Assembly (NCBI GenBank): GCA_945882415.1
Contig: CAMCWC010000006.1
Location: forward strand, 62,001-126,000
Reading direction: 5' to 3'
DNA: 64,000 nt
Source: Chthonomonas calidirosea
GTDB lineage: Bacteria; Armatimonadota; Fimbriimonadia; Fimbriimonadales; Fimbriimonadaceae
Both the position numbers and the translations under genes were made by a program. Shown piece after piece: positions 57,400 to 64,000 of the stretch; the first letter of the stretch is position 1, and the number at the start of each line of letters is the position of its first letter. The notes under the pieces are model-generated. The model worked only from the letters and a program-made list of their open reading frames with translations. It was not told the origin of the DNA and did not search any database.

Positions 57400-59301
57400 T
57401 CAGCGCTTCGTCTGAAGCTTGAACACGTTCACCGAGTACCCCGGCACGCGCTGCTGGAACTTCGATCCGAGCCCGGTCAGCTTCCGAGTAATCGGAGCAA
57501 CCTTGAGTGGTTCGGCGATGGAGTTCATGTCCTTTAGGTAGCCGGTCAGATACGTCCAAGTCCCATCTGGCTGCAGGTTCGCGCCTTGAAGGTCGATGTC
57601 AATTGACTGCGACCCGGGCAGGGCGTTAACGACCTTCAAGTACAGCGCGCCGGACTTGGTGTCGCGGGTGGCGGAGGCGAAGATGCCGGGGAGGGTCTGG
57701 GTGCCTTTTCGCTGAGTCGGAACTCCCGAGAGCTTGAGCTCCACCGTGCGGTTGCCGAGGTTCTGCGCGAAGAGGGTTTGCGCGTAGTACGAAGGCGAGC
57801 CGAAGCTCTCGAGGGCATCGTAGCCAATGAGGTTGAGCGACCACTGTCGGCCGCCGGGGTTCACGTTGACGAGCAGCGGCGCGTAGCAAGCCATCTCGAC
57901 GATGTCGGAATTGCGCTCCATGCCAGTCATGAACGCCGCGTCCGCGATCGTGCACTTCATGTTTGGCGTTGGGCCGGCGTTTGGTCCGGCTTGCCACGGG
58001 GCCACGGTATCGTGCGCGGCCCACTCTCCGACGAACACCTTCGGACCCTTTCGGTCGTAGGTGTCGTACTTGGTGGCCATGCCCATCATGTCCCAAGACT
58101 CAGTGTAGTAGTGCTCATCCCATAGGTCTGGCCGACGCTGGGTAATCGGGAACTTAGCACCCAAGAAGTCCTTTCCGCCGGTGCTAGAGATCACCTGCAT
58201 CTTCGGATACTTCTTCTTGATCGCGTCGTAAAATTGCACGAATCGGCTTTCGTACGATCCGGACTTGTCGAATCCGTCCTCGTTTCCAACTTCGACCCAC
58301 TCAAGGTCGAACGGCTTCGGATGGCCATCCGCAATTCGCCGCGCACCCCACTTGGTTTCGGGTCCGCCAACGATGTACTCAATCTCGTCCAGCGCTTCCT
58401 GAACGAACGGCTCAAGTTCTGGGCCGGCCTTGGTGTATTCGCCGTTGAGCGCGTAGCCCGCGTAAACGCCGAGCAGCGGCTTGGCGTTGGTTTCTTCGCA
58501 CCAAAGCAGAAACTCAAGCAGTCCCATTCCGTCGCTCGATCGGTATCCCCAGGTTCCGCGGTGTCCCGGCCGGGTTTCGATTGGACCGAGAGTCTCCTTC
58601 CATGGGAATCGGTCGGCTGGCGTGTTGCCTTCCAAGTAGTTGCCACCGGGGAAGCGAAGGAACTTTGGCTTCATGTCGCTCAGCAACTTCATCAGGTCAG
58701 GGCGATTGCCGTTCGGCCGATTTCGGTAGGTCGGCGGGAAGAGCGAAACCTGCGAAAGCATGAAGGTCTTGCCCGGGCCTGAGCGGAGCGCAAATCGGGC
58801 GTCCTTCGTGGGCTTCAGTCCCTTTGCCGTCTTGAGTTTGACGGTGTGGTTCTTCCAATCCGCGCCAACGCCGTTGATGACCGCTTCGGCGAAAATGGTT
58901 TTCCCGTCGACCGATTCCAGGCTCGCTCGCAGCGGGCCAGCAGTCTCGGCTTTCGCCCAAACACTGAGGCTGTAAGTTGTTGCGGGCCGAATGGGGATGC
59001 CCCAGTAACCGTCGTTCGTGGTTCCGCCGGTCACCTTCAGCGCCACTGGTCGAGCCGCGCTCATGCCTGCTCGCTCGAGGGTAACGGTCGATCCTGCCTC
59101 CACCGGGCTCCAATGCGCGGGCTTATTGCGATCATCCAGAAACGCCCGGTTTCGAATGAGCTCTGCGTATAGCCCTCCGTCGTAGGAGTAGTTGATCTCT
59201 TCGGTCATGTGGCCATAGAGATATGGGCTCACCGCGACTCCGGGAGCTCGCAGGTCGAGGCTCAGTTGAGCCGGTTCTTGAATCAGGAGGAGGAATAGCA
59301 T
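57400..59301 (-). CDS. GH51 alpha-L-arabinofuranosidase
   Basis: Start at ATG 59301 (the TTG five codons earlier is less likely), 633 residues. A short leader MLFLLLIQ leads into the N-terminal strand 'LSLDLRAPGVAVSPYLYGHM'. A carbohydrate-binding-like module is inserted at about 60-185 ('RPATTYSLSVWAKAETAGPL'). The TIM barrel carries the acid/base in 'WVEVGNEDGF' and the nucleophile in 'VFVGEWAAHD', and the C-terminal beta domain ends near residue 630. It removes arabinose side chains from arabinoxylan or arabinan. It is divergent from a LacI regulator whose operator overlaps its promoter. Confidence 0.93.
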   Translation of the reverse strand: MLFLLLIQEPAQLSLDLRAPGVAVSPYLYGHMTEEINYSYDGGLYAELIRNRAFLDDRNKPAHWSPVEAGSTVTLERAGMSAARPVALKVTGGTTNDGYWGIPIRPATTYSLSVWAKAETAGPLRASLESVDGKTIFAEAVINGVGADWKNHTVKLKTAKGLKPTKDARFALRSGPGKTFMLSQVSLFPPTYRNRPNGNRPDLMKLLSDMKPKFLRFPGGNYLEGNTPADRFPWKETLGPIETRPGHRGTWGYRSSDGMGLLEFLLWCEETNAKPLLGVYAGYALNGEYTKAGPELEPFVQEALDEIEYIVGGPETKWGARRIADGHPKPFDLEWVEVGNEDGFDKSGSYESRFVQFYDAIKKKYPKMQVISSTGGKDFLGAKFPITQRRPDLWDEHYYTESWDMMGMATKYDTYDRKGPKVFVGEWAAHDTVAPWQAGPNAGPTPNMKCTIADAAFMTGMERNSDIVEMACYAPLLVNVNPGGRQWSLNLIGYDALESFGSPSYYAQTLFAQNLGNRTVELKLSGVPTQRKGTQTLPGIFASATRDTKSGALYLKVVNALPGSQSIDIDLQGANLQPDGTWTYLTGYLKDMNSIAEPLKVAPITRKLTGLGSKFQQRVPGYSVNVFKLQTKR

Positions 59302-59340
59302 GGTTACTGGAGTCAACGGAAGCCCTGGAGCCGGGTTCTT

Positions 59341-59379
59341 ATTTACCTGTAAATTAAGCTAACTCTGCGGAAAAGTCAA
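59341..59379 (-). promoter_or_regulatory. GH51 promoter with overlapping LacI-type operator
   Basis: Minus strand: -35 TTGACT (59379-59374), 17-base spacer, -10 TAATTT (59356-59351). An inverted repeat ATTTAC-CT-GTAAAT (59341-59354) covers the -10 and the start of transcription, an ideal position for repression. Confidence 0.7.
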
Positions 59380-59503
59380 CTGACTCGGCTCAGATCTGGC
59401 TCGCAAGACCGATTTCTGTGCAGCTACTCGAGTGGCCTGCCTGAATTGGAACGGATTTTGCTGTCTGGCCACGGAGATTCGTTCTATAGTTCGATAGCGG
59501 GCT

Positions 59504-59517
59504 ATATATCTGTAAAT
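59504..59517 (+). promoter_or_regulatory. Second copy of the operator, before the LacI gene
   Basis: ATATATCTGTAAAT agrees at 12 of 14 positions with the operator at 59341. It lies 4 bases before the regulator's ATG, suggesting self-regulation. Confidence 0.5.
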
Positions 59518-59521
59518 CAAC

Positions 59522-60553
59522 ATGAGAGTTACGATTCGCGACGTTGCCGAGAGAGCCGGAGTTTCTGCCATGGCGGTAAGCGCGGTTCTGAACGGAGGGG
59601 GCGGAAGCAAGGTCACGGTGACGGCCGAGAAGGCGGAGCGAATCCGCCAAGCCGCGCGGGATCTGCGCTACCAGCCGAGCCATTTGGCCCGATCGTTCCG
59701 GAACCGAAAGACGGGTCAGGTCGCGGTGGTCTTTCAGAACTTTGGCCGATTCATCCCTCAGAGCCCGTACCGGGCGGAGGTGATGAACGGCGTCATGGAG
59801 GCCCTCTTTCCAAACGATTACACGCTATCGCTTTGCCCGAAGCTGATGCGAGATGGTGATCCCGGCTTTGTCTCTGACGGACGGTTTGACGGCGTGCTCT
59901 GGTGCCGGCCGGATCTCACCGAGACGAGCACGCTGGCCCTGCAAGAGGCCGCCGTTCCGATCGTCATGATGCACGCACCGCCCGGGACCGTTCTTGGTCT
60001 GCCCACTTTTTGCGCTGATAATGACGGAGCGATGCGCCGGGTTGCGTCGCACCTCGTGTCTTTGGGTCACGAGCGCCTTGCGTTCGTCATTGACCCCGTG
60101 AGCGAACACAGCGTTGAAGGCCAAGCGAGAGCCGAAGCACTATTATTGGCGACCCGAAGGGCGGGACTCCCCGATCCTGACGTGATCATCCTCGCACAAG
60201 ACCACAGCATCCTTCAGCGGTACGCCGAACCTTCTGCGCCTCACACCGCGCTGATCTGCTTTAGCGATGAGCTCGCCTGCTTTGTGCTCGATTCTTGCGC
60301 TCGGTACGGAGTTAAAGTTCCTGAGCACGTCTCGATCGTCGGATTTGACTCATCGCCGGTTTGTGAGACCTCGCAGCCGCGACTCACTTCGGTTGCCCAA
60401 CCGGTCGAGCGCATGGCGTTTGAAGCCACGATGCACCTGATCTCGCTTATCCGTGCCGTCGAGGAAGGAAGCCCAAGCTCACCGGCAACGTCGACTTTGT
60501 ACGATTGCGGACTTGATATTCGCGATTCCACGTCGTTTGCTCGCTCAAACTAG
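59522..60553 (+). CDS. LacI-family transcriptional regulator of the arabinoxylan locus
   Basis: A 343-residue repressor with the LacI helix-turn-helix at the N-terminus ('TIRDVAERAGVSAMAVSAVL') and the hinge 'LRYQPSHLARSFRNRKTGQV'. A periplasmic-binding-like effector domain follows (60-335: 'RFDGVLWCRPDLT', 'VSLGHERLAFVIDP', 'HVSIVGFDSSPVCE', 'LTSVAQPVERMAFEA'). It sits between GH51 and GH52 genes, so an arabinose- or xylose-type sugar is the likely effector. Confidence 0.93.
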   Translation: MRVTIRDVAERAGVSAMAVSAVLNGGGGSKVTVTAEKAERIRQAARDLRYQPSHLARSFRNRKTGQVAVVFQNFGRFIPQSPYRAEVMNGVMEALFPNDYTLSLCPKLMRDGDPGFVSDGRFDGVLWCRPDLTETSTLALQEAAVPIVMMHAPPGTVLGLPTFCADNDGAMRRVASHLVSLGHERLAFVIDPVSEHSVEGQARAEALLLATRRAGLPDPDVIILAQDHSILQRYAEPSAPHTALICFSDELACFVLDSCARYGVKVPEHVSIVGFDSSPVCETSQPRLTSVAQPVERMAFEATMHLISLIRAVEEGSPSSPATSTLYDCGLDIRDSTSFARSN

Positions 60554-60692
60554 GGGCCAATTCAGAACTCGAATCTGAGTCGCGAATTAAGGTGTGCCAA
60601 GGTACGCTGACAGGCGGATTCGTCGAGCCTATCGTTAGCCCAAACACGGGTTATGGCTTCGACGGTTGGCTCCAGGTGGAGCAGACACCAAG

Positions 60693-62816
60693 ATGAACCG
60701 CAAATTCTATAACGCCCATCACGCGCCTGTAGGTGCCTTCGCCACGCTCACCCTCGGCCAGAAAGGATCCACCGGCGGACTCGGGTTAGAACTCGCGGGA
60801 CCTGCAAACGAGAACCTGTTTGTTGGCATTCAGGATCGCGACGGCGATGGATTCCGCGCGCTTCCATTCTTTACCGGCGGCGAATCGCACGAAGAAGATT
60901 TTGATGTCGAGCACCTTTCTGGCTTTGGTCGGCCGAACAAGGTTGTCCACTTTGCGGATTCAGAAATCGAGCGAACCATGGGCGCGAGCATCGACGAATG
61001 GCGAGCGGGAGATATGGTGTTCCGACTCATCTCCCCCGTGCGGTCGGTTCCCGATCCAGGAACGGCCAGCGCCGAAGACATCAAAGCAGCGATCACTCCT
61101 TCGATCCTTGCGGAGATCACGATTGATAACCGCGAAGGCACGGATAGCCGAAAAGTGTTCTTTGGTTACCAGGGCTCCGACCGCGCCGCCGGAATGCGTG
61201 TTATCAAAGAAGCTGGCCTTACCGGTATTGCGCAGCACACCTTCACCGCGATTGCGACCGACGACGCGAACGTCCACGCCGGCATTGCGTTCCAGCCAGA
61301 AAAAATTCTTGAGCCGGACACCGAGGAAAATCTTGAGTTTCTCGTTGGCCGCCTCGGCATGCTGGTCGGCACCGTACCTGCGGGACAAATTCACACCTTC
61401 CGATTTGCCATTGCGTTCTTCCGAGAAGGAACCGCGACCAGCGGAATCAAAACGCGATACCTCTACCGCCGCTTCTACGACGACATCGAAAGCGTGTTGC
61501 GACATACGCTGTCCAACTTCGATGTGAGCAAGCAGAAAGCCGAGGCGTTCGATTCCCGCCTCGCGAGTCGTCTCTCCCCAAACCGAGCTTGGATGGCCGC
61601 CCACTCGATTCGCTCGTATTTTGGATCAACCCAGTTGCTCGAGCGCGAAGATGGCCAACCGCTATGGGTGGTGAATGAAGGCGAGTACCGCATGATGAAC
61701 ACCTTCGATCTCACGATCGACCAGGCGTTCTTCGAACTCGTTCTGAACCCATGGACGGTGCGCAACGTGCTGGACCTTTACGTCGAGCGGTATGCGTACG
61801 AAGACGGCGCGCGCTTCCCCGGCTCCGACGAGGTTCACCCCGCCGGAATCGCCTTTACGCACGACATGGGCGTCGGCAACGCCTTCTCACGACCTGGCTA
61901 CTCCGGCTATGAGCAGGCTCGCCTCAAGGGCTGCTTCTCTTACATGAGCGTGGAAGAGCTCATGAATTGGGTTCTTACCGCGGGCCTTTACGATGCCCAC
62001 GCCCGAGATATGGCTTGGTCCATCTCGCAACGGGAGACCTTCTTGGCCGCACTCCGCAGCCTCGCAAATCGTGACAATCCTGACGCCGCCGACCGGAATG
62101 GCGTCGTGGGTCTCGATGCCGACCGCTGTCAAGGCGGTGCCGAAATCACGACTTATGACAGCCTTGACGCCAGCCTTGGCCAGGCGCGAAACAACCTTTA
62201 CCTAGCGGTGAAGGGCTGGGCCTCTTACCTGCTTTTGGAAGACGTTCTCCGCCGACTGGACGAAGGTGATGCCGCCGCCGAGGCTCGGGATCAGGCCGCT
62301 AAGGCTGCAAAGACGATCATTGCCGCTGCTGACGCGGATGGCTTGTTGCCAGCCGTTATCGGCGAAGGCGTAGAGGCCCGCATCATCCCTGCGATAGAAG
62401 CGTTGGTCTATCCGTTCGTGCTCGGCCTCGCCATCGATCCTGCCCTGCAGGAGACTTTATCGAAGCACTTAAGCGCTGTGCTCAAGCCGGGCGTCTGCAA
62501 GTTCGAAGACGGGGGTTGGAAGCTTTCCTCGACCAGCCGAAACTCGTGGCTCAGCAAGATCTATCTCTGTCAGTTCGTGGCAGAGAAGGTGCTTGGCCTT
62601 GCGCCAGATGCCGAAGCAGATGCCGCACACGTGGGATGGCTATTGGATGAAGAGAATGCCTACTTTGCATGGAGCGACCAAATGCTTCAGGGCAAAGCCG
62701 TTGGCTCGCGGTACTACCCGCGAGGCGTGACGAGCATCCTCTGGGCGGCCTCCGGCGAGAACCCGCTGGCTGAGCTGGCGACGGCTTTCGGTCAGGCAGA
62801 GCAGCCCGTCGCCTGA
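60693..62816 (+). CDS. GH52 beta-xylosidase
   Basis: Start at ATG 60693 ('MNRKFYNAHHAPVGAFATLT'), 707 residues, normal for GH52. It matches the Geobacillus XynB plan throughout: 'HHAPVGAFATLTLGQKGSTG', 'SPVRSVPDPGTASAEDIKAA', 'HSIRSYFGSTQLLE', 'WVVNEGEYRMMNTFDLTIDQ' with the nucleophile glutamate, 'GVVGLDADRCQGGAEITTYD' with the acid/base aspartate region, and 'SNWLSKIYLCQF'-like end. It releases xylose from xylo-oligosaccharides; no signal peptide is seen, so it is cytoplasmic. GGTGGAG lies about 13 bases upstream, rather far for a ribosome site. It follows the LacI gene on the same strand. Confidence 0.94.
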   Translation: MNRKFYNAHHAPVGAFATLTLGQKGSTGGLGLELAGPANENLFVGIQDRDGDGFRALPFFTGGESHEEDFDVEHLSGFGRPNKVVHFADSEIERTMGASIDEWRAGDMVFRLISPVRSVPDPGTASAEDIKAAITPSILAEITIDNREGTDSRKVFFGYQGSDRAAGMRVIKEAGLTGIAQHTFTAIATDDANVHAGIAFQPEKILEPDTEENLEFLVGRLGMLVGTVPAGQIHTFRFAIAFFREGTATSGIKTRYLYRRFYDDIESVLRHTLSNFDVSKQKAEAFDSRLASRLSPNRAWMAAHSIRSYFGSTQLLEREDGQPLWVVNEGEYRMMNTFDLTIDQAFFELVLNPWTVRNVLDLYVERYAYEDGARFPGSDEVHPAGIAFTHDMGVGNAFSRPGYSGYEQARLKGCFSYMSVEELMNWVLTAGLYDAHARDMAWSISQRETFLAALRSLANRDNPDAADRNGVVGLDADRCQGGAEITTYDSLDASLGQARNNLYLAVKGWASYLLLEDVLRRLDEGDAAAEARDQAAKAAKTIIAAADADGLLPAVIGEGVEARIIPAIEALVYPFVLGLAIDPALQETLSKHLSAVLKPGVCKFEDGGWKLSSTSRNSWLSKIYLCQFVAEKVLGLAPDAEADAAHVGWLLDEENAYFAWSDQMLQGKAVGSRYYPRGVTSILWAASGENPLAELATAFGQAEQPVA

Positions 62817-62820
62817 ATTC

Positions 62821-63387
62821 TTAGTTCGAACCTGCGCTCCGGGTTTTCCGGTAGTGGTTAGTGGCTTTAGCTCGATTTCCGCACTGGGACATCGAGCACC
62901 ACTTTCGCCGTCCCGCCTTCGACTCGTCGAAGAAATGTAGGGTGCAGGTCGGCTCCGCACACTTTCGGACCCGGCCGAAATCTCCGCCCGCCAGAAAGTT
63001 TGCGAACGAGCCGGCGACGACCGCAAGGGGACTCTCATAAACTCTCGCGACCTCGAAGTGATCACCGGTCTGGCGGATCTGGTCATAGCCAGCGCTTGAC
63101 CTTAGAATGACGTTCACACGTTCGATCGCGGTTGCCAACTCAGGGCTACCGACGTGAAACTTGCTCACCCCTTCGGCCATGAGCGACCTTAGCTCTGCAA
63201 GCTCCTCCAAGTTCACCTCGTCAAAGTTGCGCCCAAACCAGGACTGGACCGAGTCGCGACTTTCGAGGACGCTCCCAAGATTCAGGCGCTCCAGGCTCTG
63301 TGAATTCGCAAAGTCGACCCAAAGCACCCCGCCGACCCAAAACAGCTCGGGCCAAGGATCAGCTTCAGATTCTAAGTTTTTCGTCAT
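62821..63387 (-). CDS. CGNR zinc-finger regulator
   Basis: A 188-residue protein. TAATAT stands 7 bases before ATG 63387, favouring that start over an ATG three codons upstream. The N-terminal ABATE-type stress-sensing domain ('LWVDFANSQSLERLNLGSVL') is followed by the C-terminal CGNR motif 'CAEPTCTLHFFDESKAGRRK' then 'WCSMSQCGNRAKATNHYRK', with four zinc-binding cysteines. Such proteins are predicted DNA-binding regulators. It is divergent from an alpha/beta hydrolase, which it may control. Confidence 0.88.
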   Translation of the reverse strand: MTKNLESEADPWPELFWVGGVLWVDFANSQSLERLNLGSVLESRDSVQSWFGRNFDEVNLEELAELRSLMAEGVSKFHVGSPELATAIERVNVILRSSAGYDQIRQTGDHFEVARVYESPLAVVAGSFANFLAGGDFGRVRKCAEPTCTLHFFDESKAGRRKWCSMSQCGNRAKATNHYRKTRSAGSN

Positions 63388-63394
63388 TCTAACC

Positions 63395-63400
63395 ATATTA
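63395..63400 (-). promoter_or_regulatory. -10 box of the CGNR gene
   Basis: TAATAT on the minus strand followed by GGTTAGA and ATG (7 bases); leaderless-type. Confidence 0.55.
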
Positions 63401-63471
63401 ATGGAACTTTAACGGTTTGAGTTCGCTTTAGCCATCGTAACCACTCAAATATAGGTTTACAGGTTAGAATC

Positions 63472-64000
63472 ATGAAAACAAGCGTTCTCGCAACCAGTCT
63501 CGTCACCCTCGCTCTGATCTCCGCGCAAGCAAGCGCCGTTCAAGTCGACCATAAGTTCGAAACGGTGGATGGTCTAAAGGTCTTCTATCGAGAAGCCGGT
63601 CCGAAGTCGGCAAAAACCATCGTTCTCCTTCACGGATTCCCAAGTTCGTCGCATATGTTCCGCGACTTGATTCCAAAGCTGGCCACCAAGTACCACGTGA
63701 TAGCGCCGGACTATATCGGCTTCGGCTATTCGGATGCGCCATCTCCAAAGACCTTCACCTACAACTTCGACCGATTGGCGAGCATCACCAACAAGTTTCT
63801 TGAACAGAAGAACCTTCGGAAGTACAGCCTGTACGTTCAGGATTACGGCGGACCGGTCGGCCTCCGAATCGCCGCGGCGCATCCAGAAAGAGTTCAGGGC
63901 CTCGTCATCCAGAATTCAAACGCCTACGTTGAAGGCATCAGCGAAGCCGCAAAGGGGATCTTGGTCGGATTTGGGAGCAACCGAAACGCCGAGACTGAAA
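63472..64000 (+). CDS. Secreted alpha/beta hydrolase (3' end outside window)
   Basis: The visible 176 residues begin with a signal peptide '[20 protein letters not shown]' cleaved after ASA. Then comes a hydrolase core: '[20 protein letters not shown]' with the oxyanion HGFP motif, '[15 protein letters not shown]' and the nucleophile elbow 'VQDYGGPVG', where aspartate replaces serine. An Asp nucleophile points to the haloalkane dehalogenase/epoxide hydrolase branch. His and the third acid lie beyond the edge. A TAGAAT box stands only one base before the ATG, and a piece similar to the LacI operator (TTTACAGGT) lies at 63456-63464, both of uncertain meaning. Divergent from the CGNR regulator. 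Confidence 0.85.
   Translation, partial: MKTSVLATSLVTLALISAQASAVQVDHKFETVDGLKVFYREAGPKSAKTIVLLHGFPSSSHMFRDLIPKLATKYHVIAPDYIGFGYSDAPSPKTFTYNFDRLASITNKFLEQKNLRKYSLYVQDYGGPVGLRIAAAHPERVQGLVIQNSNAYVEGISEAAKGILVGFGSNRNAETE

Overview
The window is a gene-dense stretch of a moderately GC-rich, double-membraned (diderm) bacterial chromosome. An Lpt lipopolysaccharide-export operon, an MCE/MlaD protein and O-antigen-type sugar genes all imply an outer membrane. No ribosomal RNA operon is present to fix the taxonomy. A cyanobacterial-style YqgF/DUF3084 pair, a Thermus/Rickettsia-type isocitrate dehydrogenase, an R3H/Ycf45-like ATPase, SBBP-repeat and PilX/choice-of-anchor-A proteins, many plant-polysaccharide hydrolases and widespread leaderless promoters together suggest a Terrabacteria-side lineage. 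Armatimonadota (Fimbriimonadia) is my best guess; it is an inference, not something the sequence proves.

Layout. 1-3410: end of a surface-polysaccharide operon (PglD/NeuD-like acetyltransferase, UDP-sugar 4,6-dehydratase, 4-ketoreductase, WecA/WbpL-type lipid-phosphate sugar transferase), joined by 4-bp overlaps. 3459-5092: a TolB-like propeller and a secreted unknown. 5177-13372 (minus): typA, then the operon rlmN-lptC-lptA-lptB-lptF-DUF3084-yqgF. 13496-18017: a large secreted SBBP protein and an HtrA protease. 18073-22181: R3H ATPase, lipoprotein, sodium:solute symporter and FHA protein in an overlapping run, facing purM. 23258-29640: an accessory island beginning at tRNA-Lys, with a broken XRE regulator, an RHS polymorphic toxin with a nuclease-like tip, and a probable immunity gene. 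29697-37014: rplI, an MCE protein with a beta-rich tail, PhyH and DinB proteins, a zinc carboxypeptidase, and a cytochrome c with a sugar dehydrogenase.

37214-42116: two tandem copies of a three-gene type IV pilus/pseudopilin cassette. 42113-49446: a giant GH2 hydrolase and a sugar-type MFS permease fused to HEAT repeats. 49519-53519: response regulator, DUF3298-like protein, winged-helix regulator divergent from icd, and an Xaa-Pro aminopeptidase. 53691-56499: an operon of a DUF350 membrane protein, a transglutaminase-like protein and a protein resembling a pentameric ligand-gated ion channel, followed by tRNA-Gln and an orphan gene. 57400-62816: an arabinoxylan-degradation locus (GH51 arabinofuranosidase, LacI regulator, GH52 beta-xylosidase) with recognisable operators. 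62821-64000: a CGNR regulator divergent from an alpha/beta hydrolase cut by the right edge.

Two themes stand out. Many genes start directly after a TANNNT -10 box with only 6-8 bases before the start codon, so leaderless mRNAs appear common. The accessory material is concentrated at tRNA-Lys (RHS toxin island), with a smaller candidate next to tRNA-Gln. The least explained systems are the DUF350/transglutaminase/channel-like operon, the duplicated pilin cassette and the RHS toxin-immunity pair.
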